A stretch of DNA of 12,988 nucleotides from JACKCP01 sp050253255 (GCA_050253255.1 JBFWJK010000093.1:1-12988); one strand, 5' to 3'. Positions 1-8,237 are shown, counted from the first letter of the stretch. Translations and numbers: made by a program. Notes: generated by a model from the letters alone, not told the origin.

Positions 1-450
1 TGTGTATATCGAATATGCAATCTCAGAGCAGATTTCCACTCCGAGGTCTTTAATGATTCTGTATACAATCTCTGCTGTTGCACTGGCTTTGGGTTCAATT
101 ATTCTGAAAGTTCCGAAGTTGCTGTTTGTTCTGTGATGATCGATATTTATAATCTCAGGTATGCTTTTGAGGATTTTTTTGCATTTTCCTGTTCTTCCTG
201 TCTCACTGCAGTCAAGAATAACTGCAGTGTCGAATTTTGAATAATCAGGAACGCTTCTGTTGATTTTTTCTATTCCCGGAAGAAAGGAAAAAATTTTAGG
301 TATACAGCTTTCATTGTAGAGGTATATGTTCTTTCCTTTTTTTTCAAGAGCCTTACCCATTGCAATCATTGAGCCTATGGCATCGCCGTCAGGGTGCAGA
401 TGACTGGTTATGAGAATGTTGGAGCTGTTATCAAGAATTGCCTTCACCAT
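1..450 (-). CDS. nrnA: Bifunctional oligoribonuclease/PAP phosphatase NrnA-like DHH phosphoesterase (N-terminal 150 residues; 3' end outside window)
   Basis: This is a DHH-family phosphoesterase, expected to degrade 2-5 nt RNA fragments (nanoRNase) and often to dephosphorylate pAp. Translation from the ATG at 450 gives 150 codons open to the window edge. Near the N-terminus is the motif SHLHPDGDAIGS (DHH motif I). It is followed by ILDCSETGR (motif II aspartate) and NIDHHRTNSNFG, the signature DHH motif with metal-binding Asp and His. The DHHA1 substrate-binding domain would lie beyond the left edge. The ATG lies inside the end of rbfA (20-base overlap), and no ATG, GTG or TTG occurs upstream in frame before a stop, so this start is the best available. 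It has only a weak Shine-Dalgarno site, which suggests translational coupling to rbfA. The rbfA-nrnA order is common downstream of infB in many bacteria. Family assignment is firm; the exact substrate is inferred from family and context. Confidence 0.88.
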   Translation of the reverse strand, partial: MVKAILDNSSNILITSHLHPDGDAIGSMIAMGKALEKKGKNIYLYNESCIPKIFSFLPGIEKINRSVPDYSKFDTAVILDCSETGRTGKCKKILKSIPEIINIDHHRTNSNFGTFRIIEPKASATAEIVYRIIKDLGVEICSEIAYSIYT

Positions 451-817
451 TTTCAGACCGATTTTCTGTTTCCTTGAGAGATTTTAGAAGATCCTCCATT
501 CTTTGTCCGCTGTCCAGAACGCTGTCATAGTAGAATTTGAGCTCAGGAGTATATCTTAACTTCAGTTCTGTTCCGATTTTTTTCTTGAAAAATCCTTTTG
601 CGCTTTTAAAGCCGCTCATAGCTTCCTTTATTCTTTTTTCCCCAGTGCCGGTTACTGCAAAATATATGTAGGCGCAGGAAAGGTCTCCGTTCATTTTTAC
701 ATCTGTTATACTTACCCCTGAAAGCCTGGGATCCTTTGTTTTTTTAATAAGAACTTCCGATACAATTGCCTGAATCTGGGTTCCTATACGTGCTGAACGC
801 GGGTAATCCTTGTTCAT
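431..817 (-). CDS. rbfA: Ribosome-binding factor A
   Basis: RbfA is a small KH-like protein that binds the 30S subunit and helps process and mature the 5' end of 16S rRNA, notably during cold stress. The 128-residue product begins with the typical N-terminal pattern (RSARIGTQIQAIVSEVL, then KKTKDPRLSGVSITDV), where DPRL..VSIT is a family hallmark. Further conserved blocks follow: CAYIYFAVTG, a lysine-rich region, and LKLRYTPELKFYYD with DSGQRMEDLL. Length is normal for the family. The ATG at 817 has an AAAGGAG Shine-Dalgarno site whose first bases are shared with the infB stop codon region; the gap to infB is only 10 bases, so the two are co-transcribed and probably translationally coupled. 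The C-terminal coding sequence overlaps the nrnA start. Confidence 0.95.
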   Translation of the reverse strand: MNKDYPRSARIGTQIQAIVSEVLIKKTKDPRLSGVSITDVKMNGDLSCAYIYFAVTGTGEKRIKEAMSGFKSAKGFFKKKIGTELKLRYTPELKFYYDSVLDSGQRMEDLLKSLKETENRSENGEGNS

Positions 818-827
818 TAAATCTCCT

Positions 828-3653
828 TTATCCCAAAGTAGGCTTTATTTCTTCCATCATGTAACATTCTATGGTGTCGCCTTCTTTAATGTCGTTGAAC
901 TTTTCTATTCCGATTCCGCATTCATATCCTTCGTTGACTTCCCTTACATCGTCTTTGTAGCGCTTAAGTGAAGACATCTGGCCGTCAAATATTATTACGC
1001 CGTCTCTTAAAATTCTTGTATTTTTGCCTCGCTTCATCATTCCGTTGGTTACAAAGCATCCTGCAACTTTTCCGATTTTCGGAACAGAGAACACAGCTCT
1101 TACTTCAGCAGTTCCAAGAATTACTTCCTTATATGTGGAATCCATAAGTCCTACCATTGCGTTCTCTATATCCTTGATTGCGTCATAGATTACATTGTAG
1201 AACTTCATGTCAATATTTTCTTCTTCAGCAAGCTCCCTTACCTTTGGAGCCGGACGAACGTTGAAACCGAGAATGATTGCGTCTGAAACAGCAGCAAGGC
1301 TTATATCAGATTCACTTACAGTACCTGTAGCTGCATGAACAATTTTTATTTTGACTTCATCTGTTGAAAGTTTTCCAAGGGCTTCCTTTAAAGCTTCAAT
1401 AGAACCCTGAACGTCAGCTTTTAAGATAAGGTTCAGATCCTTGACAGCTTTATGCTCAATTTTTTCGAAAAGACCTTCAAGACTCATTCTTGATGATTTT
1501 GCAAGTTCCTTTGATCTCTGTTTTGCTGCTCTGTGTTCACCTACCTGCTTTGCGTCTTTTTCATCCTTGAGAGCGAGAAGCTCATCACCAGCCTCAGGAA
1601 CACCGTTGAGTCCAAGTATTTCCACTGGAATACTCGGGCCCGCAGATTCAATTTTTTCGCCCTGATCATTAAACATGGCTCTTATCTTACCGTAGTGAGT
1701 ACCGCATACAACTGCATCTCCCTGCTTGAGAGTCCCTTCCTGGACAAGAACCGAAGCAACCGGGCCTCTTCCTGTATCAAGTCTTGCCTCAATTACATGG
1801 CCTTTTGCAAATTTGTCAGGATCAGCTTTTAGATCAAGTATTTCAGACTGGAGAAGGATCATTTCAAGAAGTTCTTCTATACCTATTTTTTCCTTGGCTG
1901 AAACATTTACAAAAATTGTATCTCCACCCCAGTCTTCAGGAAGAATACCATGCTCTGAAAGTTCTCTTTTTACAACATCAGGTTCTGCGCCTGGCTTGTC
2001 GATTTTGTTTACTGCCACTACAATCGGAACGTGAGCTGCCTTTGCATGGTTTATAGCTTCAACTGTCTGAGGCATTACACCGTCGTCTGCGGCTACAACA
2101 AGAACTACTATGTCTGTAACTTTGGCTCCCCTTGACCTCATAGCGGTAAACGCCTCGTGGCCGGGAGTATCAAGAAATGCAATGTCACCGCTTTCTGTTG
2201 ATACAATATATGCACCTATGTGCTGGGTTATTCCGCCTGCTTCTCCTTCTGCAACCCCTGTTTTTCTTATTACGTCAAGAAGAGAAGTCTTTCCGTGGTC
2301 AACATGGCCCATAACTGTTACAACAGGAGGGCGGGGAAGATTCTTCCCTTCATTGGAAGCTTCATGATGTACATTTATCAGAGTTTCCTCTTCAAAAGAT
2401 GCCTTTTCAACTTCAAATCCGAATTCGCCTGCAACAAGTTCTGCTGTTTCATAGTCTATTGTCTGGTTGACCGTAGCCATTACTCCAAGACCCATGAGTT
2501 TTGCGATCATTTCATTGGCCTTTATACCCATTCTCTTGGCAAGGTCTGAGAGAACAATTGTTTCATCTACCTTGACCCTTCTTTTAATTGCCTTGGGAAT
2601 AGTAATCTGAGTTTTCTGATGTACAGGCTTTTCAACTTCCTGGATTCTTCTTGTTTTTTTATTTTTCTTCGGTTTTTTAGAGAAAGCTGATTCATAAAGC
2701 TCATCACTTTCTACAACTTCTTTTTTCTTCGGCTTTCTTTTCTTTTTCTTCGGCTTTTTAGCTTCTTCACTGTTGTTTCTGCCCTTGTTGAGCTTGTCAG
2801 CTCTTTCTTTTTCGTCATCATCTTCAGAAATGATTTCAGGGCTTATTTCAGGAGGAGTTATGTCCTTGAATATTTCATCTTTATCTATTTTGATCTTTTC
2901 TTTTCTGCTTTTATCAGTTTTTTTAAGCTCTTCGGTCTGTTTTGACGCAGTCTTAGCTTCTTCAGCCTGAGCACCGGTATTTTCTGAGGACTCTTGAACA
3001 GGCTTATCAGTCTCTTTTGACTTTTCTTCCTTTAAAACCTTTTCAGGTTCAGGAGCTTTTTCAGGTTCTTTTTTGACAGGAGGAGGCTCAGGTCTGAAAA
3101 TAATTTTTGCTCCGCCTTTATTTTTTTTCTTTTTGTTTTGTGTTTTTGTGCCGGCTTGAGACTCTTTCTTTTCTGAAGAAGACACTTCTTTTTCCATTGT
3201 TTTTTCAGGAGCTGATTTTTCGGGCATGGCTTTCTTTTCTATTTTATCTTCGTCTTTTGCAGCTGAATCATCCTCTTGGACTGTTTCTTCAGCGGGTTCT
3301 GTTTTTTCTTTTTTCAATTCAGCTGCATCGGAATCAGGAACTTTATTTTCAATAGTTTCTTCAAAGTCCTGGGCTTCTTCTGCCTGTGCCTCATCTGAAC
3401 TTTCCTGAATACTGTCAGCTGTATTTGATTTTTTATTTCTTTTCCGTCTTCTTATAACAGTAGGCTTAACTCGTTTTTCTTCAGATTCATTGGGTTTTCC
3501 GAGGATTCTGGTTTTGATTTTTTCTATTGATTCGGAGTCAAGGGAACTCATGTGGCTTTTGACGTCTATGTCACCCATCTTTATTATTTTATCAAGAAGG
3601 GCCTTGTTGGTCATGTTCAATTCTTTTGCAAGTTCGTATACTCTGATGCTCAT
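828..3653 (-). CDS. infB: Translation initiation factor IF-2
   Basis: IF2 is the GTPase that brings fMet-tRNA to the 30S subunit and promotes 50S joining. In the 941-residue product, residues 1-52 form an IF2_N domain (VYELAKELNMTNKALLDKI). Residues about 55-345 are a low-complexity, highly charged Lys/Glu/Pro linker with few hydrophobic residues. A second IF2_N-type domain lies at about 358-415. The G domain follows, with G1 GHVDHGKT (449-456), G2 GGITQHIGAY (473-482), G3 DTPGH (495-499), G4 NKID (549-552) and G5 SAK (585-587). Domains II and III and the fMet-tRNA-binding C-terminal domain (about 840-941) complete the protein. The ATG at 3653 is preceded by an AAGGGGGA ribosome site. It lies downstream of nusA across a 180-base gap that may hold its own promoter, and rbfA follows after 10 bases. 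The length is at the long end for IF2 because of the linker. Confidence 0.98.
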   Translation of the reverse strand: MSIRVYELAKELNMTNKALLDKIIKMGDIDVKSHMSSLDSESIEKIKTRILGKPNESEEKRVKPTVIRRRKRNKKSNTADSIQESSDEAQAEEAQDFEETIENKVPDSDAAELKKEKTEPAEETVQEDDSAAKDEDKIEKKAMPEKSAPEKTMEKEVSSSEKKESQAGTKTQNKKKKNKGGAKIIFRPEPPPVKKEPEKAPEPEKVLKEEKSKETDKPVQESSENTGAQAEEAKTASKQTEELKKTDKSRKEKIKIDKDEIFKDITPPEISPEIISEDDDEKERADKLNKGRNNSEEAKKPKKKKRKPKKKEVVESDELYESAFSKKPKKNKKTRRIQEVEKPVHQKTQITIPKAIKRRVKVDETIVLSDLAKRMGIKANEMIAKLMGLGVMATVNQTIDYETAELVAGEFGFEVEKASFEEETLINVHHEASNEGKNLPRPPVVTVMGHVDHGKTSLLDVIRKTGVAEGEAGGITQHIGAYIVSTESGDIAFLDTPGHEAFTAMRSRGAKVTDIVVLVVAADDGVMPQTVEAINHAKAAHVPIVVAVNKIDKPGAEPDVVKRELSEHGILPEDWGGDTIFVNVSAKEKIGIEELLEMILLQSEILDLKADPDKFAKGHVIEARLDTGRGPVASVLVQEGTLKQGDAVVCGTHYGKIRAMFNDQGEKIESAGPSIPVEILGLNGVPEAGDELLALKDEKDAKQVGEHRAAKQRSKELAKSSRMSLEGLFEKIEHKAVKDLNLILKADVQGSIEALKEALGKLSTDEVKIKIVHAATGTVSESDISLAAVSDAIILGFNVRPAPKVRELAEEENIDMKFYNVIYDAIKDIENAMVGLMDSTYKEVILGTAEVRAVFSVPKIGKVAGCFVTNGMMKRGKNTRILRDGVIIFDGQMSSLKRYKDDVREVNEGYECGIGIEKFNDIKEGDTIECYMMEEIKPTLG

Positions 3654-3717
3654 CCATCCCCCTTTTTAAGCCCTGTATATCTGTTTCTTCAGAAAAACTA
3701 ATAAAATATTTCTTAAA

Positions 3718-3726
3718 ATTATAACA
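3718..3726 (-). promoter_or_regulatory. Candidate extended -10 promoter for infB-rbfA-nrnA
   Basis: On the minus strand the sequence TGTTATAAT matches the extended -10 consensus (TG, one base, TATAAT) exactly. At the 17-base position the -35 hexamer is poor (AATATT), which is tolerated at extended -10 promoters. A start near 3711 would give a leader of roughly 57 bases before the infB ATG. It lies in an AT-rich 180-base gap between nusA and infB, where a random match is not negligible. A separate infB transcript is inference. Confidence 0.4.
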
Positions 3727-3773
3727 TTAAATATCAAAAAAATATTTGTACGGGCACTGGTAAAACAAGTATT

Positions 3774-3800
3774 TTAAGCATGAAAAAATTCTTTGCTTAA
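3774..3800 (-). terminator. Weak stem-loop downstream of nusA, possible partial terminator or processing site
   Basis: The arms TTAAGCA and TGCTTAA (3774-3780 and 3794-3800) form a perfect 7-bp stem. The inner GAA/TTC can add three more pairs after a small asymmetric mismatch. It lies 34 bases past the nusA stop. The downstream tail on the minus strand (AAATACTTGTTTT) is not a continuous T-run, so a strong intrinsic terminator is unlikely. It may instead mark mRNA processing or a pause in the nusA-infB gap. Confidence 0.3.
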
Positions 3801-3833
3801 CTTTTAATCAAATTTAAATCCGGACTTAATAAA

Positions 3834-5165
3834 TTATTTGTCTTCAACATCTTTTGCCGGAATGTCTTCTTCCATATCTTCATCATCTTCAATTTCATCT
3901 GCTTCTTCAGTCAGATCTTCTGAAGCTGAGTTTTTATCCATTTGCGACGCTGCATCAATTATCACCTGAGCTTCTTCTTCATTTATTCCTTCAAGCTGTG
4001 ACAGTTCTGCAGCACTTATGTCCTTAATTTCCTCAGGAGAGCTGTATCCGCCTGAGTAAAGTTTTTCCGCAAGTTCAAGTCCGATTCCAGGTATTCCCAT
4101 CAGGGAATCATAGCCTTCCTTCATTGCAAGAGAGTATGCGGCTTCGCTTTTTACGTCAAGGTGCCATCCTGTAAGTCTTGCGGCAAGCCTTACGTTCTGT
4201 CCGCTTTTACCTATGGCTATGGAGAGAAATTCATCCGGGACTATCACTTCCATTGATTTATTGTCTTCGTCTATAACAACCCTTGTGATTTCTGCCGGAG
4301 CAAGAGAGTTGCATACAAACCTTGCTGTATCAGGGTTCCAGAGAACAATGTCAATTTTTTCTCCTCTGAGCTCCTGGACAACAGTCTGAACCCTGCTTCC
4401 TTTAACACCGACGCACGAACCAACCGGATCAACATTAGATTCAGATGATGACACTGCAATTTTAGCTCTTACACCCGGTTCTCTTGCGGCGGAGTGAATT
4501 TTTACAACACCTTCACTGATTTCAGGCACCTCTGTTTTGAAGAGGTTTATAAGGAAATCAGGATGGGTTCTTGTCAGAACAATCTGAGGCCCTCTGCTTT
4601 CGTGAAGAACCTTCATTATATTGGCTCTTATCCTGTCGCCCCTTCTGTATGTCTCGTTTTTTATCTGTTCTCTTGCAGGAAGAACTGCTTCTGCCTGTCC
4701 AAGGTTGACAATTATGTCGTCCCGGTCAAACCTCTGGACAATACCGTTTATTATTTCACCTTCCCTGTCTATGAAGTTGTCATAAACGGCATTTCTTTCA
4801 GCATCTCTCAGCTTCTGGATTATTACCTGCTTTGCAGACTGTGCGGCTATTCTTCCAAAGCTAGTTGTATCAAGCTTTATTCCGAGGCTGTCTCCGATTT
4901 CGCATTCAGGATCGAGTTCACGGCCTTCTTTGAGAGTAATTTCAAGTTCGGGATCTTCCACTTCTTCAACAACATCCTTGAATTGAAAAACTTCTATATC
5001 GCCTGATTTTTCATTGTATGCCACTTCAATTTCAACATCAGGGCCAAGTTTTTTCTTGGCTGCCGAAACAAGAGCCTCCTCAAGTGCCTTGATAAGAATC
5101 CCCATGGGAATGTTTTTGTCTCTTCCAATCTGTTCAATTACTCTTTTTATATCGCTGAAGACCAT
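3834..5165 (-). CDS. nusA: Transcription termination/antitermination factor NusA
   Basis: NusA binds RNA polymerase and nascent RNA to control pausing, intrinsic termination and antitermination. The chosen start is the ATG at 5165, giving 443 residues. It has GGAGA at 5174-5178 with an 8-base spacer; a TTG five codons upstream would overlap that site and so is unlikely. Domains in order are: an N-terminal RNAP-binding domain (about 1-125); an S1 domain (about 132-195, GEIINGIVQRF to RIRANIMKV); KH1 with GVKGSR (253-258); KH2 with GKSGQN (319-324); a helix-hairpin-helix region with IPGIGLELAEKL (358-369); and a strongly acidic tail (from about 415). The length lies between the short Bacillus type and the E. 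coli type with two acidic repeats. The gap after rimP is 17 bases, so the two are one operon. A rimP-leader terminator upstream suggests autoregulation. Confidence 0.97.
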   Translation of the reverse strand: MVFSDIKRVIEQIGRDKNIPMGILIKALEEALVSAAKKKLGPDVEIEVAYNEKSGDIEVFQFKDVVEEVEDPELEITLKEGRELDPECEIGDSLGIKLDTTSFGRIAAQSAKQVIIQKLRDAERNAVYDNFIDREGEIINGIVQRFDRDDIIVNLGQAEAVLPAREQIKNETYRRGDRIRANIMKVLHESRGPQIVLTRTHPDFLINLFKTEVPEISEGVVKIHSAAREPGVRAKIAVSSSESNVDPVGSCVGVKGSRVQTVVQELRGEKIDIVLWNPDTARFVCNSLAPAEITRVVIDEDNKSMEVIVPDEFLSIAIGKSGQNVRLAARLTGWHLDVKSEAAYSLAMKEGYDSLMGIPGIGLELAEKLYSGGYSSPEEIKDISAAELSQLEGINEEEAQVIIDAASQMDKNSASEDLTEEADEIEDDEDMEEDIPAKDVEDK

Positions 5166-5173
5166 TTGTGTAT

Positions 5174-5178
5174 TCTCC
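5174..5178 (-). promoter_or_regulatory. Shine-Dalgarno site that sets the nusA start
   Basis: GGAGA lies 8 bases before the ATG at 5165. The alternative in-frame TTG (5178-5180) shares a base with this site and could not use it. The ATG is therefore the better start, and five residues of the longer reading are probably not translated. Confidence 0.75.
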
Positions 5179-5182
5179 AAAT

Positions 5183-5671
5183 TTATATTTCAGGGTTAAG
5201 CCTGGCTGATTTGATTTTGTCAAACGGAATTTCAACTTCTCCGTTTTCAAGTTCTATTACTGTAAATTTATCATCCGATTCCTTAATGATTCCTTTAAAG
5301 TTTTTTCTGTCAGAATCAGCCTCCAGAGGCTCAAAAATTTTAATCTGAACTTTTTTACCCCTGAATCTCAAAAAATCATCAGGCTTGACAAGAGGTCTGT
5401 CAATACCCGGAGATGAAACCTCAAGACTGTATTTGCCGGGAATATCAAGTTTTACATCGAAAAGATCGCTCAGCTCCCTGCTGGTTTTTGCACAGTCATC
5501 AATTGTGACTCCCCCGTCTCTGTCAATATATACTCTTAAAATTCTCATGCCCGAACTTACTGCAAATTCAGCATGGACAAATTCAAGGCCCTGTGATTCA
5601 CATACAGGAACTGCAAGGCTGCCGATTTTGTTTATGAGGTCTGATGTTTCTTTTGATGAGTTTTTACCCAT
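5183..5671 (-). CDS. rimP: Ribosome maturation factor RimP
   Basis: RimP (formerly YlxS/YhbC) assists early 30S assembly. The 162-residue product has the usual two-domain structure. The N-terminal alpha/beta domain contains LRVYIDRDGGVTIDDC and the family hallmark LEVSSPGIDRPL. A C-terminal SM-like beta-barrel domain (about 88-162) includes KNFKGIIKE and ENGEVEIPFDKIKSARL. The ATG at 5671 has GGAG with a 6-base spacer. It is the first gene of rimP-nusA-infB-rbfA-nrnA, an order found across many bacteria. Its leader contains an intrinsic terminator ending about 29 bases before the ATG, so expression probably depends on read-through from the promoter just upstream or from pheT. Confidence 0.95.
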   Translation of the reverse strand: MGKNSSKETSDLINKIGSLAVPVCESQGLEFVHAEFAVSSGMRILRVYIDRDGGVTIDDCAKTSRELSDLFDVKLDIPGKYSLEVSSPGIDRPLVKPDDFLRFRGKKVQIKIFEPLEADSDRKNFKGIIKESDDKFTVIELENGEVEIPFDKIKSARLNPEI

Positions 5672-5700
5672 CTTTAACTCCGTTAACTTTGTTGTTCCAT

Positions 5701-5731
5701 AAAAAAATAAAACGGGTTTATGACCCGTTTT
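5701..5731 (-). terminator. Intrinsic terminator between pheT and rimP, in the rimP leader
   Basis: A perfect 9-bp stem, AAAACGGGT/ACCCGTTTT (5709-5717 and 5723-5731) with a 5-base loop, is followed on the minus strand by A and seven T residues (5707-5701). On the plus strand no T-run follows the stem beyond its own TTTT, so it acts chiefly on minus-strand transcripts. It closes the pheST transcript. However, it also lies about 35-65 bases downstream of a strong promoter match serving rimP, so it may be an attenuator rather than a simple end. Confidence 0.85.
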
Positions 5732-5772
5732 ACAAAGGAGGCGTCATTAAAGACTGTTACAATTAAACTGTC

Positions 5773-5801
5773 CTTATATTCTTTTTCTCCTATAAAGTCA
5801 A
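5773..5801 (-). promoter_or_regulatory. Sigma-70-type promoter for rimP-nusA operon
   Basis: On the minus strand, TTGACT (5801-5796) and TATAAG (5778-5773) are separated by exactly 17 bases, each hexamer matching consensus at five of six positions. It begins right after the pheT stop codon. The predicted transcript start near 5766 gives a leader of about 95 bases that contains the terminator at 5701-5731. This is the best promoter match noticed in the window. Confidence 0.7.
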
Positions 5802-5805
5802 GAGA

Positions 5806-8235
5806 TTAATCCTGACCCGGAAATCTGATTTCAAAATTCTTTAAAAGACTTGAAGTGACCTTATCATGGACTTTATTTACCTGCTTGTCTTTTAAAGTTT
5901 CTTTTGAAGATCTGTAAGTGATTCTGAATGAAAGACTTTTTTCGTTTTCATTGACAGCATTCCCTTCGTAAACATCAAAAAGAACAATATTTTCTATTAT
6001 CTCTTCATCGAGGCCTTTTACAAGACTGATGATTTTTCCTGCTTCTGTCTGCTTGGGAGTAATAGTTGTGATGTCTCTTGTAATAGCGGGGAACTTTGGA
6101 ACATCTTTTGAAAGAGAAGAGTCTTTTTTGTTTTTCAGAACAGATTCAAGTGCTGCTGAAAATATAAAAACCTTCTGGTCTATGTCAAAATTTTTGAGAA
6201 TCCTGGGCGCAGCTTCAAAAACTGAACCGGAAATCTCTGAATTGATTACAATATCAGCACATGCACCTGGTCTTGCATAGGGCGCTGATGTTTCTGATTT
6301 CTGAAATTCAGGCTCGATATTAAATTCCTGAAAAAAAGCTTCTGCAAAACCCTTCATATCAAAGAAATCTGCTTCAGGACTTTTGTCATCCCAGGCCGCA
6401 GTTCTTCTTTTTCCTGTTATTGCTGCAGTAATATATTCCTTTTGTACAGACTTGTTTATCTGATCATTGTCAGGGAAAAAAATCTGGCCGGTTTCAAAGA
6501 TTCTAAGACTTGAAATCTGTCTTGAAATGTTTGAGGAGATATTGTCAAGAATTCCGGGGACAAGATCTGTTCTCATTACGGACTGATCTTCTGAAAGGGG
6601 GTTCAGGATTTTTACGGGTTCTTTATAGAATTCACCTGTAATTCCTGTTTTTTCCAGCAGATCATTTCCAATGAAGCTGTAGTTTATAACCTCGTTAAAA
6701 CCAAGAGCCTTCATTGTTTCCTTGATTTCAAGTCTGATTGCGAAATCGCTTTTGTCTTCTTTTTCAAAAGATGAAGCGCCCGGAAAGGTTGTCGGGATTT
6801 TATTGTATCCGAATCTTCTGGCTACTTCCTCACTCAAGTCTTCGGGTCTTTCAATATCAACTCTGTAAGAGGGAACTTTTACAAGAAAATTTCCTTCGGT
6901 TTCAGTTTTTTCAAGGATAAATCCTACAGATTCAAGATATGATGCTGATTCCTCAGCGGAAAGATTTATGCCGAGTCTTCTGTTGCAGTCTGATACAGAA
7001 AAATGAATCTTTTTTTCTTCAAAAGGCTTTGTCTGTGTGTCAATATATCCTTCTGCAGTTTTTCCGTTTCCTAGTTCCTCAATCAGTTCTGCAGCTCTGT
7101 TTAGTGCTCTTTCAACCTGGCCTGGATCAACGCCTCTTTCAAATCTGTGGCTTGAATCTGTTGAAAGTCCGAGCTTTTTAGCTGACTTTCTTACGGAAGG
7201 CGGGAAAAAATATGCGCTTTCAAGAAGTACTCTTGTGGTTTTTTCAGTTATTTCTGAGTTTTCTCCGCCCATGATTCCTGCTGCTGCAACTTTTCTTTCA
7301 CAGTCGCAGATCATGAGGATTTCAGAATCAAGTATTCTTTCTTTTCCGTCCAGGGCGATAAATTTTTCATTTTCCTGAGCACGCTGTACAATTATTTTTG
7401 AACCTTTGATTTCATCATAGTCAAAAGCGTGAAGCGGCTGTCCGGTTTCAAGCATGATGTAGTTTGTGATATCTACTATATTGTTTATGGGTCTTATTCC
7501 TGAGCTCAAAAGAATACTCTGCAGCCAGAAAGGAGATGGTGAAACTTTTACATCTTCTATGTATCTTGCGCAGTATTTAGGGCAGAGGTCAGGGTCTTTT
7601 ACTTCAACGGAGGCTATTTTTGTTATATCACCGCTGTTCTTTCCGTCTGTGTACTTTTCAGCTGAAGGAACACAAAATTCAATCCCCTCGATTGCAGAAA
7701 TCTCCCTTGCTATTCCTGTCAGGCTCAGGCAGTCTGCTCTGTTGGGAGTAAGGTCAACTTCAAGAACTGCACCGTCAAGTCCAAGTGCCTTTGTGAGCTG
7801 CTCTCCGGGGAGCAGGTCTCCGGGAAGGTCCATAATTCCTGAACCGTCTTCAGTTATGCCGAGTTCTTTTGCACTGCAAAGCATTCCCATTGATACTTCG
7901 CCTCTGATTTTGCTCTTCTTGAGCTTGATTCCTCCGGGAAGCTCGGTGCCGGGAAGTGCAACAGGTCCGACCATTCCTTCATAAACATTCGGTGCTCCGC
8001 ATACAATCTGAAGATTTTCATCTCCGCCTGTATTAACCATGCAGATTCTCAGTTTGTCGGCATTGGGGTGTGGTGTTATTTTTTCAATTTTTCCTGTTAT
8101 AACATCTTTAAGATAGTCAAATGGATAATCTATTGATTCGACTTCAAGCCCTGTCATTGTGAGAGCTTCTGCAAGCTCTTCAGGTGAGGATTTGAAGTCT
8201 GTGAATTTTTTAAGCCAGTTTAAACTTATTTTCAT
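5806..8235 (-). CDS. pheT: Phenylalanine--tRNA ligase beta subunit
   Basis: The beta subunit of the (alpha-beta)2 phenylalanyl-tRNA synthetase binds tRNA-Phe and edits Tyr-tRNA-Phe. The 809-residue length is normal. Domains in order are: the N-terminal B1 segment (MKISLNWLKKF); an EMAP-type OB tRNA-binding domain (about 40-148, with PHPNADKLRIC and QIVCGAPNV); the B3/B4 editing module (about 215-390, with RPINNIVDITNYI, GQPLHAFD and SSHRFERGVDP); B5 (about 405-475); a catalytic-like core (about 490-700); and a C-terminal FDX-ACB anticodon-binding domain (about 713-808, FPAITRDI to FRITYRS). The ATG lies only two bases after the pheS stop, with GGAG inside the end of pheS, which indicates translational coupling and equal subunit supply. 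The stop directly abuts the rimP promoter. Confidence 0.98.
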   Translation of the reverse strand: MKISLNWLKKFTDFKSSPEELAEALTMTGLEVESIDYPFDYLKDVITGKIEKITPHPNADKLRICMVNTGGDENLQIVCGAPNVYEGMVGPVALPGTELPGGIKLKKSKIRGEVSMGMLCSAKELGITEDGSGIMDLPGDLLPGEQLTKALGLDGAVLEVDLTPNRADCLSLTGIAREISAIEGIEFCVPSAEKYTDGKNSGDITKIASVEVKDPDLCPKYCARYIEDVKVSPSPFWLQSILLSSGIRPINNIVDITNYIMLETGQPLHAFDYDEIKGSKIIVQRAQENEKFIALDGKERILDSEILMICDCERKVAAAGIMGGENSEITEKTTRVLLESAYFFPPSVRKSAKKLGLSTDSSHRFERGVDPGQVERALNRAAELIEELGNGKTAEGYIDTQTKPFEEKKIHFSVSDCNRRLGINLSAEESASYLESVGFILEKTETEGNFLVKVPSYRVDIERPEDLSEEVARRFGYNKIPTTFPGASSFEKEDKSDFAIRLEIKETMKALGFNEVINYSFIGNDLLEKTGITGEFYKEPVKILNPLSEDQSVMRTDLVPGILDNISSNISRQISSLRIFETGQIFFPDNDQINKSVQKEYITAAITGKRRTAAWDDKSPEADFFDMKGFAEAFFQEFNIEPEFQKSETSAPYARPGACADIVINSEISGSVFEAAPRILKNFDIDQKVFIFSAALESVLKNKKDSSLSKDVPKFPAITRDITTITPKQTEAGKIISLVKGLDEEIIENIVLFDVYEGNAVNENEKSLSFRITYRSSKETLKDKQVNKVHDKVTSSLLKNFEIRFPGQD

Positions 8236-8237
8236 TT

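Noticed and set aside
2650..3480. Possible repeat array or frame decay in the infB linker
   Set aside because: The AT/TTC-rich runs encode Lys, Glu and Ser in one continuous frame. There is no regular repeat unit and no spacer pattern, so it is neither a CRISPR nor a broken gene.
3655..3657. Second ATG just upstream of the infB start
   Set aside because: It is in another frame from IF2 and overlaps the ribosome site. The ATG at 3653 gives the conserved IF2 N-terminus.
4494..5006. 170-codon plus-strand open frame opposite nusA
   Set aside because: It lies wholly antisense to a certain nusA, has no recognisable domain and no neighbouring plus-strand genes. Long antisense frames arise from codon bias.
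7466..7984. 172-codon plus-strand frame opposite pheT
   Set aside because: Antisense to a complete pheT, with Ser/Pro-rich low-complexity product and no domain.
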